A stretch of DNA of 9,036 nucleotides from NCBI GenBank assembly GCA_041671005.1, contig JBAZCJ010000049.1, positions 1 to 9,036 of the forward strand, given 5' to 3'. The notes under the pieces are model-generated. The model was not told the origin of the DNA. It saw nothing but the letters and a program-made list of their open reading frames with translations, and made no database searches. Both the position numbers and the translations under genes were made by a program. Positions within the stretch are counted from its first letter, which is position 1. Each line of letters opens with the position of its first letter. Below, in pieces: positions 1-5,091 of this stretch. The stretch comes from JACRPI01 sp041671005 (lineage in GTDB: Archaea; Nanobdellota; Nanobdellia; Woesearchaeales; DSVV01).

Positions 1-1010
1 TTCATTGTTGCAGCAACTGTGTTTGGCCGTGGAACAAATCGAGAAATATTTACAACAACAGGAGTTGTTTCTTCTATTAATTCAAGTGTTTGCTGAAAAT
101 CTTCTTCTGTCTCTCCTGGAAATCCAACAATAATATCTGTTGCAATAGTCATTTTAGGAATTGCTTTTTTAAATTCTGTAATACATTCTTTATACTCTTC
201 TACTGAATAAGGTCTTTTCATTGATTTAAGAACAGTATTACTTCCTGATTGAATAGGAATATGAAGAAATTTGTATATTTTTGGATGTTGAAATGCAATG
301 ATAAGTTTTGTTAAATGACGATGCACATGATTAGGAGACGTCATGCCAACACGAATCATAAAATTACCTTTGATTTGACAAAGGGCCTCTAACAATTCTG
401 GTAGCTCTAGATTATCTTTTTTGTCTAATCCATAAGCTCCTGTATCTTGACCTGTTAAATATATTTCTTTTACTCCTTCATTAATGCTGGTTTGGACTTC
501 TTGACAAATATCCTGTAAAGGATAAGAAAAAACATGTCCTTTGATAAGTTTCACAGAACAGTAAGCACATGCAGATGTACATCCTTCTTCAATGGGAATA
601 ATATTAATGATTGAGTTTATTCTAACTTTTGGTAATTGTATTTTTACTTTTTTTTCTTTTGTTGTTGCATCAACAATTTCTCCATTTTGTACTTGTTTAA
701 CAACTGAAACAATATCTTGAATGTTATGAGTATTTATAAAAGAAATATTTGGAACAAACTCCCGTACTGCTTTTTTGGTATGTTCATGAATACATCCTGC
801 TGCGATTAGTTTTGCACGTATTGATAATACTTTTTTTATTGCTTGTAATGCTGTATGATGACCTTTGACTGTACACAAGTTTAAGATTATAACATCTGCT
901 TCAGTAGGTTGTTTAACTATTGCATATCCTGCTTGTTTTAGGAGTCCTGCCATAACTTCTCCTTCATGAATGTTGCTAGAACAACCAAAGGACTGTATTG
1001 TAATGTTCAT
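1..1010 (-). CDS. tRNA methylthiotransferase, MiaB/CDKAL1-like, archaeal type (partial)
   Basis: A radical-SAM methylthiotransferase, probably the archaeal/eukaryotic type that converts t6A to ms2t6A at position 37 of ANN-decoding tRNAs. My reading of the minus strand gives 336 codons with no stop, running off the left edge, so the C-terminal TRAM region is missing. The N-terminal domain shows the three expected cluster cysteines: C10 (FGCSSN), C46 (NLCTVKG) and C73 (AAGCIHEH). The radical-SAM motif CTSACAYC has C144, C148 and C151. Further on are YLTGQDTGAYG, IPIQSGS and IVGFPGETEEDF, all typical of the family. The ATG at 1010 is the first start after a TATA box at 1034-1045, and almost no leader would remain. 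It is divergent from the next gene. The family is certain; the exact tRNA substrate is inferred from the NLCTVK motif, which resembles the CDKAL1 group more than MiaB. Confidence 0.9.
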   Translation of the reverse strand, partial: MNITIQSFGCSSNIHEGEVMAGLLKQAGYAIVKQPTEADVIILNLCTVKGHHTALQAIKKVLSIRAKLIAAGCIHEHTKKAVREFVPNISFINTHNIQDIVSVVKQVQNGEIVDATTKEKKVKIQLPKVRINSIINIIPIEEGCTSACAYCSVKLIKGHVFSYPLQDICQEVQTSINEGVKEIYLTGQDTGAYGLDKKDNLELPELLEALCQIKGNFMIRVGMTSPNHVHRHLTKLIIAFQHPKIYKFLHIPIQSGSNTVLKSMKRPYSVEEYKECITEFKKAIPKMTIATDIIVGFPGETEEDFQQTLELIEETTPVVVNISRFVPRPNTVAATM

Positions 1011-1033
1011 ACTGACGAACAAACTAAGAAAGG

Positions 1034-1045
1034 ATTATAAATTTT
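1034..1045 (-). promoter_or_regulatory. TATA box of the methylthiotransferase gene
   Basis: On the minus strand this reads AAAATTTATAAT. It lies about 25-35 bp upstream of the ATG at 1010, which predicts a start of transcription at or next to the start codon (leaderless mRNA). Confidence 0.5.
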
Positions 1046-1069
1046 GTTTCAAAAATGCAAAACAACAAT

Positions 1070-1122
1070 CTTTATATATCCACAATTTATAAAAAAGACA
1101 AGATATTTTAGCCATGAGGTGA
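1070..1122 (+). promoter_or_regulatory. TATA box and ribosome binding site deciding the start at 1128
   Basis: A TATA box (CTTTATATATC, 1070-1080) predicts transcription from about 1100. A strong Shine-Dalgarno GAGGTGA follows at 1116-1122, five bases before the ATG at 1128. The in-frame ATG at 1044 lies upstream of the TATA box, so it cannot be the start of a transcript made from this promoter. Confidence 0.65.
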
Positions 1123-1127
1123 AGACT

Positions 1128-1436
1128 ATGACAATGGAACTAGGCGGTAACATTCAATTGACTGGATTTAGAGAACTTGATCCTGCAACAATGATAATAG
1201 TAAAGAAGGTAGTAGGTAATTTTGTTAAACATGTAAGTAGTACATATAATAACTTTAATGGATTGAACATCACACTTAAATTAGTCCATGAACGTGAAAA
1301 ATCTGAAAAATATGAAATTCATGCACATCTAAAAACAGATCAGACATACACTGCAGAAGTTGTTGATAGAAATCTTCTAATAGGATTAGATGCTGCGTTA
1401 AAAAGGGTTGAAAAAGAAATGCGACCAAGGGATTAA
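1128..1436 (+). CDS. Small protein, possible HPF/RaiA (S30AE)-like ribosome-associated factor
   Basis: A 102-residue soluble protein (start chosen at 1128, see the promoter and ribosome binding site just upstream). The layout looks like the hibernation factor / S30AE fold. A helix around residues 19-37 (LDPATMIIVKKVVGNFVKH) is followed by strand-like stretches (LNITLKLVHE, KYEIHAHLKTD, TYTAEVVD), then a second helix with LLIGLDAALKRVEKEM, comparable to the family's AID-A-dKLerql element. If correct, it would bind the small ribosomal subunit and act in ribosome dormancy or protection. No invariant catalytic motif exists to confirm this, and the match is one of pattern, not of clear identity. 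It is a single gene with its own promoter, followed by a T-run at 1438-1442. It could instead be an unrelated small alpha/beta protein. Confidence 0.5.
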   Translation: MTMELGGNIQLTGFRELDPATMIIVKKVVGNFVKHVSSTYNNFNGLNITLKLVHEREKSEKYEIHAHLKTDQTYTAEVVDRNLLIGLDAALKRVEKEMRPRD

Positions 1437-1437
1437 G

Positions 1438-1447
1438 TTTTTATATT
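1438..1447 (+). promoter_or_regulatory. TATA box of the DUF167 gene (T-run may also end the upstream transcript)
   Basis: TTTTTATATT lies about 25 bp before the ATG at 1470, and no Shine-Dalgarno is seen between them, so the mRNA is probably leaderless. The five Ts directly after the upstream stop codon (1434-1436) could double as an archaeal T-rich terminator. Confidence 0.45.
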
Positions 1448-1469
1448 ATTATTATTCTTTTTATTTTTC

Positions 1470-1715
1470 ATGGACATTCAAACAATTATTGTACACAATA
1501 AAATTCATGTTCTTGCTAAACCTAATGCTCATAAAACAGAACTTCTTACCATAGATCCTATTCAAAAAATTGCAAAGATTGCACTTAATGCTCCCCCAGA
1601 CAAAGATAAAGCAAACAAAGAATTACTCCATTTTATGTCAAAACTTTTGAAAAAACAAGTACGCTTTGTATCTGGGTTAAAAAGTAAAAACAAAATACTT
1701 GAAATTCTTGATTAA
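1470..1715 (+). CDS. DUF167 / YggU family (UPF0235) protein
   Basis: An 81-residue protein of the small conserved DUF167 family, present in archaea, bacteria and eukaryotes; its biochemical role is not established. The family pattern is clear: an early KPNAHKTEL (residues 17-25), then NAPPDKDKANKELLHF (residues 40-55), where the usual APP-x-x-GKAN motif has Asp-Lys in place of Gly-Lys, and a C-terminal VSGLKSKNKILEI (67-79) matching the usual SG-x-x-SR-x-K-x-x-x-I ending. Length is slightly short for the family (often about 90-100) but the domain is complete. The start is the first ATG after the TATA box. It converges with the next gene, with only 10 bases between stop codons. Confidence 0.88.
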   Translation: MDIQTIIVHNKIHVLAKPNAHKTELLTIDPIQKIAKIALNAPPDKDKANKELLHFMSKLLKKQVRFVSGLKSKNKILEILD

Positions 1716-1725
1716 GAAATTATAT

Positions 1726-2829
1726 TTATTCATCATTATTAAACTCAGTATCTAATATTTCTGTTGGCCATGCAACATCGTCTTTACCATATTTATACGC
1801 CCTAAATATACTTTCACTTTTTGGTTTAGTTGATATACTATAATCCCACACAACTTTATTTTCTGAAGTAACTTCAAAAATTCTCCCACCGGTTCCTTCA
1901 CAAATGAGGGTATTTCCATTTGGAAGACGCTGTGCACCACTAATATGATCTGAATAAAAACCGACAGCAGTATATTCCCAAACAAGAGCATCAATCTTTG
2001 GATCAATTTCTACTATACGAGAACTCGTTTTGCTATACTGATTATCAAAAACAAGAATATTTCCATTATCCAAAAGAGATGGATTATGTTGTTTCGTTAA
2101 AACACCCGAACCATATTCCCATTCAATATTTTTTGTATTTTTATCAATAATAAGAATAGTATTCAATTGACGAAAACTAATCATTACTGATTCTTTACCA
2201 TTAAATGAATTTCCGTTAGGAAGATATTCAACAGCATTGGTATGAGTTAATTCATGACTTTCAAGTTCATCAAAAGAATATTTTCCCAGATCAATTTCGT
2301 CTTGTACATGCCATTCCCACACTATTTCTTGAGTGTTATAATCAATTTCAATTATCACATCTGTCCATAAATCTCCAGGGATAGTTGAGAAATATTTTTC
2401 CTTATTTTCTGAACTTACCTTTTCCCATTCAATCGCTAAAATGTTTCCGTTAGGAAGCTTTGAGAAATCATGATGTATATTTTGGTTTTCATATTTCCAA
2501 ATAACATCTCCATCCCAAGATCTTTCTATCAAAGCAGAAATTCCAAAAGTAGAAGTCCCATTTTTTAGTTTTGCAGGAGATGCACCTGCCCCAGAAATAT
2601 ATAATAAAGTCCCATCTGGGAGAAGTTTTCCAAAAGGGTTACTTTCAACATCCCACTTATGTACAATTTCTTTATCGTTATTAATAAGATAAACATTCTG
2701 CCCATTTTTAGGAGCATAAAGAGTAAGACCATCATACACTTCATTTAATTGTGAATCATTATTCTCATTACTACAGCCATTAGCAAATAAAAAAATGATT
2801 ATTAAACAAAAAATGATTAATTTGTTCAT
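1726..2829 (-). CDS. Arylsulfotransferase (ASST)-like beta-propeller lipoprotein
   Basis: A 367-residue secreted protein resembling the arylsulfate sulfotransferase family, enzymes that move sulfate between phenolic compounds. A hydrophobic signal peptide (residues 4-17) ends in ANGC, so C19 is a likely lipid-anchored cysteine, although Asn at -2 is not ideal for a lipobox. The body has regularly spaced blade motifs: LPDGTLLY, LPNGNILAIEWE, LPNGNS, LDNGNILVFDN and LPNGNTLICEG, each paired with W-x-Y/W strands. Family-type polar residues are visible: H119/H120 (IHHDF), H196 (THTNAVEYL), R220 (SFRQLNT) and H248 (KQHNP). By order they would match the His-His-Arg-His set of the E. coli enzyme, with H248 as the sulfurylated histidine; this mapping is inference. 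It is a single gene with its own TATA box. The family is likely; activity is unproven, and a non-enzymatic propeller is possible. Confidence 0.78.
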   Translation of the reverse strand: MNKLIIFCLIIIFLFANGCSNENNDSQLNEVYDGLTLYAPKNGQNVYLINNDKEIVHKWDVESNPFGKLLPDGTLLYISGAGASPAKLKNGTSTFGISALIERSWDGDVIWKYENQNIHHDFSKLPNGNILAIEWEKVSSENKEKYFSTIPGDLWTDVIIEIDYNTQEIVWEWHVQDEIDLGKYSFDELESHELTHTNAVEYLPNGNSFNGKESVMISFRQLNTILIIDKNTKNIEWEYGSGVLTKQHNPSLLDNGNILVFDNQYSKTSSRIVEIDPKIDALVWEYTAVGFYSDHISGAQRLPNGNTLICEGTGGRIFEVTSENKVVWDYSISTKPKSESIFRAYKYGKDDVAWPTEILDTEFNNDE

Positions 2830-2850
2830 AAAAAAACTGATACTTTCGTA

Positions 2851-2866
2851 TTAATAAACCTTTTCC
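2851..2866 (-). promoter_or_regulatory. BRE/TATA promoter of the ASST-like gene
   Basis: On the minus strand this reads GAAAAGG followed by TTTATTAA. The distance to the ATG at 2829 is 22-29 bp, so transcription would start at the codon itself. This places the structured element at 2900-3277 upstream of the mRNA and not inside its leader. Confidence 0.5.
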
Positions 2867-2877
2867 ATGAAAACTAA

Positions 2878-2889
2878 TTTAATAAATAA
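2878..2889 (+). promoter_or_regulatory. Candidate TATA box for a transcript across the structured element
   Basis: TTTAATAAATAA is followed 20-25 bp downstream by the left arm of the closing stem (2900-2918). That is where an RNA beginning with this stem would start. In AT-rich intergenic DNA such matches arise by chance, so support is weak. Confidence 0.25.
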
Positions 2890-2944
2890 TTTGAACTAAA
2901 GAGAATTTTGAATAACTCCCCAAATTGTCAAAATTTTCAATATG

Positions 2945-3018
2945 TCAGAAATATACCATCATGTCTGTGACTGATGGATGTAAGTCCTCTAGGAAATCCA
3001 ATAATAGTATATTTCTGA
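2945..3018. repeat. Stem-loop 1 of the structured element, branched
   Basis: The outer stem TCAGAAATATA / TATATTTCTGA is perfect over 11 bp. Inside, CCATCA (2956-2961) pairs with TGATGG (2972-2977) and continues, past one bulged T, into GTC/GAC around a TGT loop. A smaller hairpin, TCC/GGA around TCTA (2985-2994), can form on the 3' side, so the domain may be a three-way junction. Palindromic GAGCATGCTC (3017-3026) overlaps its 3' end and bridges to the next stem. Confidence 0.6.
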
Positions 3019-3024
3019 GCATGC

Positions 3025-3092
3025 TCAAAAACCACCAGGAACATGCCACCGATCTGTAGCGAATGAAGTGAGCGATGATAGGTGGTTCTTGA
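3025..3092. repeat. Stem-loop 2 of the structured element, with an alternative pairing
   Basis: TCAAAAACCACC (3025-3036) pairs with GGTGGTTCTTGA (3081-3092) with a single A-C mismatch, around a 44-nt loop. A second CCACC copy (3046-3050) can compete for GGTGG (3081-3085), extending as CCACC-g-ATC with GAT-a-GGTGG. In addition, GGTTCT (3084-3089) can form a separate hairpin with AGAACC (3094-3099) around TGAC. The loop contains an imperfect direct repeat, AGCGAATGA and AGCGATGA, with no assigned role. Confidence 0.5.
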
Positions 3093-3117
3093 CAGAACCG
3101 CTTTGAATTCGTATAAA

Positions 3118-3194
3118 ACGAACGCACCACTCGCAAGCATCCCAATCACAGCAGAGCTGTGGGGTATTACTTGCTCGTAATCTGGTGCGTTCGT
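3118..3194. repeat. Stem-loop 3 of the structured element, three-tier hairpin
   Basis: The outer stem ACGAACGCACCA / TGGTGCGTTCGT is perfect over 12 bp. The middle stem is GCAAG (3133-3137) with CTTGC (3170-3174). The inner stem is CCC with GGG, a three-base AAT bulge, then CACAGC (3147-3152) with GCTGTG (3156-3161) around an AGA loop. It shares its apical core with the next hairpin. Confidence 0.65.
3149..3168. repeat. Core repeat copy 1 (CAGCAGAGCT-GT-GGGGTATT)
   Basis: This 20-nt core sits at the tip of stem-loop 3. It matches copy 2 (3215-3233) in the ten bases CAGCAGAGCT and the eight bases GGGGTATT and differs only in the linker (GT here, C in copy 2). In this copy the AGC-AGA-GCT tip is extended by extra pairs. 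Confidence 0.65.
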
Positions 3195-3197
3195 GGA

Positions 3198-3251
3198 ATT
3201 GTGAAATCAGGTTGCAGCAGAGCTCGGGGTATTCGACCCAGATTTCACAAT
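3198..3251. repeat. Stem-loop 4 of the structured element
   Basis: The outer stem ATTGTGAAATC / GATTTCACAAT is perfect over 11 bp. Inside, GGTTG (3210-3214) can pair with CGACC (3234-3238) using one G-U pair. Alternatively GGGT (3227-3230) pairs with ACCC (3236-3239) around ATTCG. The loop carries core repeat copy 2. The outer arms have no sequence similarity to those of stem-loop 3. Confidence 0.65.
3215..3233. repeat. Core repeat copy 2 (CAGCAGAGCT-C-GGGGTATT)
   Basis: A 19-nt copy of the core in stem-loop 3, with one base fewer in the linker. The AGC-AGA-GCT mini-stem is kept but is not extended by further pairs as it is in copy 1. Confidence 0.65.
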
Positions 3252-3279
3252 AAAAATTGAATTATTCAAAGCTCTCTAA

Positions 3280-3298
3280 ACCGAAAGGTACTTAAATT
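3280..3298 (+). promoter_or_regulatory. BRE/TATA promoter of the methyltransferase gene
   Basis: ACCGAAAGG (BRE-like) is followed by TACTTAAAT. The TATA-like part ends 22 bp before the ATG at 3320, so the mRNA is predicted to be leaderless and the structured element lies upstream of transcription. The promoter starts directly after the right end of that element. Confidence 0.5.
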
Positions 3299-3319
3299 GG
3301 TATCCTTTTAATTAACAAT

Positions 3320-4018
3320 ATGGCAAAGAAGAAAAAACTTCCTCAACGATACAAAAGTTACTTAAAAGATTCTTTAACTAAAAAAATGTACAAAAATGTA
3401 ATTGAAGAATATACTAGTATTGCAAAAGTATACGATGATAAATGGGGAAAATACCTCGCATCAACTGAAGAAGCACTTTTGGAACAACTCAAACTAAAAG
3501 GAAAAGAAACAATTCTTGATGCTGGCTGTGGAACTGGTTCATTACTTATAGCAATTCAAAAAAAATTCAAACATAAAGGAAAAATACTCGGATTTGATAT
3601 TACTCCTGCAATGCTTGAACTGGCAGAGTTTAATCTTTCAAAAGGCAAATTCAATAAAAGTCTTCAATTAGAACTGGCACATTGCGAAAATTTCAGTGCA
3701 AAAGATAACAGCATAGATATTATTATTTTTTCCAGTGTCCTTCATCATTTACCTCATCCTGAATCTGCATTAACTGAATTTCACCGAGTACTAAAAAAAA
3801 ATGGACGATTACTTCTCGTTGATTATTGTACAGATTACCCTTCAACAAAATTGTTTGATTACTTTGCGCGCTTATTCCATAAAGCGCATCATAAAGCATA
3901 TAGTTCAGAATATGTTAAAGAACTACTTATCTCACACAAGTTTAAAGTTAGTGCGTTTAAAACTTGGAAAGCAACTGCTTTCAGAGGAGTTATGCTCTTT
4001 GAAGCACGAAATAAGTAA
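3320..4018 (+). CDS. Class I SAM-dependent methyltransferase (Methyltransf_11/UbiE-like)
   Basis: A 232-residue soluble methyltransferase of Rossmann type; the substrate is unknown. It starts with a lysine-rich segment (MAKKKK), then a helix ending in EEYTSIAKVYDDKWGKY (residues 29-45), typical of the UbiE/Methyltransf_11 group. SAM motif I is ILDAGCGTGSLL (65-76). The acidic residue of the second strand lies in GFDITPAMLELAE (91-103), the adenine-contact region is AHCENFS (120-126), and motif IV with post-motif is SIDIIIFSSVLHHLPHPESAL (131-151), followed by VLKKNGRLLLVDYC. The C-terminal part (residues 160-232) has a helix and a final strand and may hold substrate contacts. All core motifs are intact, so it should be active. 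The start is the first ATG after the TATA box. A T-run follows the stop. Its neighbours do not suggest a target. Confidence 0.88.
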   Translation: MAKKKKLPQRYKSYLKDSLTKKMYKNVIEEYTSIAKVYDDKWGKYLASTEEALLEQLKLKGKETILDAGCGTGSLLIAIQKKFKHKGKILGFDITPAMLELAEFNLSKGKFNKSLQLELAHCENFSAKDNSIDIIIFSSVLHHLPHPESALTEFHRVLKKNGRLLLVDYCTDYPSTKLFDYFARLFHKAHHKAYSSEYVKELLISHKFKVSAFKTWKATAFRGVMLFEARNK

Positions 4019-4029
4019 AGAAGTTCCAC

Positions 4030-4035
4030 TTTTTT
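4030..4035 (+). terminator. T-run after the methyltransferase gene
   Basis: Six Ts begin 12 bases after the stop codon, with no hairpin needed, which fits archaeal T-rich termination. Confidence 0.4.
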
Positions 4036-4073
4036 ATTAAAATGCGGGAGCTTTCGACTTATTTGAAGTAAGA

Positions 4074-4082
4074 TTTTTATAG
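4074..4082 (+). promoter_or_regulatory. TATA box deciding the start at 4104
   Basis: TTTTTATAG lies about 25 bp before the ATG at 4104. The in-frame TTG at 4083 touches the TATA box and could not be inside a transcript from it, so the ATG is the better start (leaderless). Confidence 0.5.
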
Positions 4083-4103
4083 TTGAATTCTTTTACAAAC
4101 ACC

Positions 4104-5075
4104 ATGGCAACCCAAGAACTTGTTGAATACATTAAACGACAACTTTCACAAGGCCACAATGTGACCACAATACGAGAACATCTTTTAAAACATAATTATC
4201 CTGAAACAACTGCAGATGAAGCCCTTCACAAAGCAACTGAAGAAGTTGGTGCAACAATAAAACATCCACGGTTTCCATTCAAAAAAATGGCATATGCATT
4301 CATTACTCTTTTTGTCATTATCGGCATTGGTTTTGGGATATTCCAAATGTTCGGTTCTAAAGATCTTGCAGGAGCTGCAACTGAAGCTGAACCTTCTATT
4401 ACTATCGAAACACAATCTTCTCCAGAAGAAGAACAAGAAATACTTATTGAAGAACCAATAGAAGAAGTTGTTGAACAACAACCTGAAGAAAATACTGAAC
4501 AATTGCCTTCAGAAGAACTTGTTGAAGAAAATGTTTTAGAAGAAACAACCGCAACTGAAATTATTCCAACACCTGAATGTACTAACAGTGATGATTGTAC
4601 TTCAGCATATGTCTGCTATCAAAATGTATGTGAAATTGATAATGATAGAGATTTAGTTTCAGATACTGAAGAATCACTAAAAGGAACAAATACATTATCT
4701 CAAGACACTGATAGCGATGGTTATTTTGATTATACTGAATTTGATACAGGAACAGATCCACTTGATTCTGCATCGCCAGGATATACTTCATGTAGTCAAG
4801 CAACAGACTGTGCAGAAAATCAAGCATGTAACTCTGCAGGCATATGTACTATATGCTCTGATATTGATGCGGAAAATTATAAGAAAAAAACAACCTCTTA
4901 TGGGATTCATTACATTTCAGGAAATTCATTGTTCACCCAAGATGCATGCACTGATTCTGGAAAATTATTAGAATTTTTTTGTACATCTGACAATTATTTG
5001 TATTACAAAGAAATTAATTGTGAACAAGAATTTGGAACAGGATATTACTGCAATAGTGGAAAATGTATGAAATAA
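4104..5075 (+). CDS. Membrane-anchored Cys-rich protein with Asp-rich (TSP3-like) Ca-binding region
   Basis: A 323-residue single-pass membrane protein, function unknown. Domains in order: an N-terminal helical segment (residues 3-46, ELVEYIKRQLSQGHNV and EHLLKHNYP) resembling a small UBA-like module, probably cytoplasmic; a transmembrane helix (63-81) preceded by basic residues; a Pro/Glu-rich stalk (96-157) that is strongly acidic; a Cys module (C159, C165, C171, C176); an Asp-rich region (179-222) with DNDRDLVSDTEE and DTDSDGYFDYTEF, like thrombospondin type 3 calcium loops; a second Cys module (C230, C236, C242, C248, C251); and a C-terminal part with C282, C293, C306, C316 and C321. The even Cys spacing suggests disulfides and an outside location. 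A role in surface contact or as a receptor is possible but not shown. It has its own promoter and ends at a T8 run. Confidence 0.8.
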   Translation: MATQELVEYIKRQLSQGHNVTTIREHLLKHNYPETTADEALHKATEEVGATIKHPRFPFKKMAYAFITLFVIIGIGFGIFQMFGSKDLAGAATEAEPSITIETQSSPEEEQEILIEEPIEEVVEQQPEENTEQLPSEELVEENVLEETTATEIIPTPECTNSDDCTSAYVCYQNVCEIDNDRDLVSDTEESLKGTNTLSQDTDSDGYFDYTEFDTGTDPLDSASPGYTSCSQATDCAENQACNSAGICTICSDIDAENYKKKTTSYGIHYISGNSLFTQDACTDSGKLLEFFCTSDNYLYYKEINCEQEFGTGYYCNSGKCMK

Positions 5076-5083
5076 TTTTTTTT
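5076..5083 (+). terminator. T8 terminator after the Cys-rich surface protein gene
   Basis: Eight Ts directly follow the TAA stop at 5073-5075. The convergent flpA gene ends only 17 bases after the stop, so this run is the natural boundary between them. Confidence 0.6.
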
Positions 5084-5091
5084 GGGTAGGT

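Larger units (their letters stand above)
2900..3277. other. GC-rich structured element: candidate ncRNA or MITE-like element
   Basis: A non-coding block of about 378 bp. Its core (3031-3240) counts to about 50% G+C (105 of 210), while its flanks are clearly AT-rich. The ends pair: 2900-2918 with 3259-3277, 16 Watson-Crick pairs plus one G-U over 19 positions. Inside are four consecutive stems: 2945-2955/3008-3018 (11 bp perfect), 3025-3036/3081-3092 (12 bp, one mismatch), 3118-3129/3183-3194 (12 bp perfect) and 3198-3208/3241-3251 (11 bp perfect). Small frames here on the minus strand overlap each other and track the repeats, so I do not call genes. Possible TAAA copies (2897-2900 and 3277-3280) flank GAGA...TCTC ends, as a target duplication would. 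No T-run follows 3277. I do not recognise a known RNA family, and the transcribed strand is unknown. Confidence 0.65.

Noticed and set aside
1044..1127. A longer N-terminus for the HPF-like gene, starting at the ATG at 1044
   Set aside because: This ATG lies upstream of the TATA box at 1070-1080, and a strong GAGGTGA site precedes the ATG at 1128. The extra residues look like translated promoter DNA.
2969..3018. A C/D box sRNA, suggested by TGATGG at 2972 and CTGA at 3015 and by the nearby nop5-flpA genes
   Set aside because: The C box would read CTGATGG instead of RTGATGA, no internal D'/C' pair is present, and both motifs are used in long perfect stems.
2937..3149. Small minus-strand reading frames inside the intergenic element
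   Set aside because: Two frames overlap over the same inverted repeats, have no promoter or ribosome binding site and no recognisable protein pattern; the DNA is better explained by its secondary structure.
3141..3164. A kink-turn at the CCC-AAT-CACAGC bulge
   Set aside because: A three-base bulge is present, but the tandem G-A pairs required next to it are absent.
3226..3239. A tRNA-like T-arm (GGGGTATTCGACCC)
   Set aside because: No matching acceptor, D or anticodon stem is found around it; the segment belongs to stem-loop 4.
3118..3251. A short CRISPR array, suggested by two similar units 66 bases apart
   Set aside because: There are only two copies, they sit inside larger hairpins with complementary arms, and no cas gene is nearby.
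2900..3277. RNase P RNA or SRP (7S) RNA
   Set aside because: TGTAAGTCC (2979-2987) and GACAGAACC (3091-3099) loosely recall conserved motifs, but the full GGAGGAAAGTCC block, the SRP helix-8 GGAA/AGCAG loop and the expected order are missing.
4083..4103. A TTG start at 4083 for the Cys-rich surface protein
   Set aside because: It overlaps the TATA box at 4074-4082 and has no ribosome binding site; the ATG at 4104 is correctly spaced.
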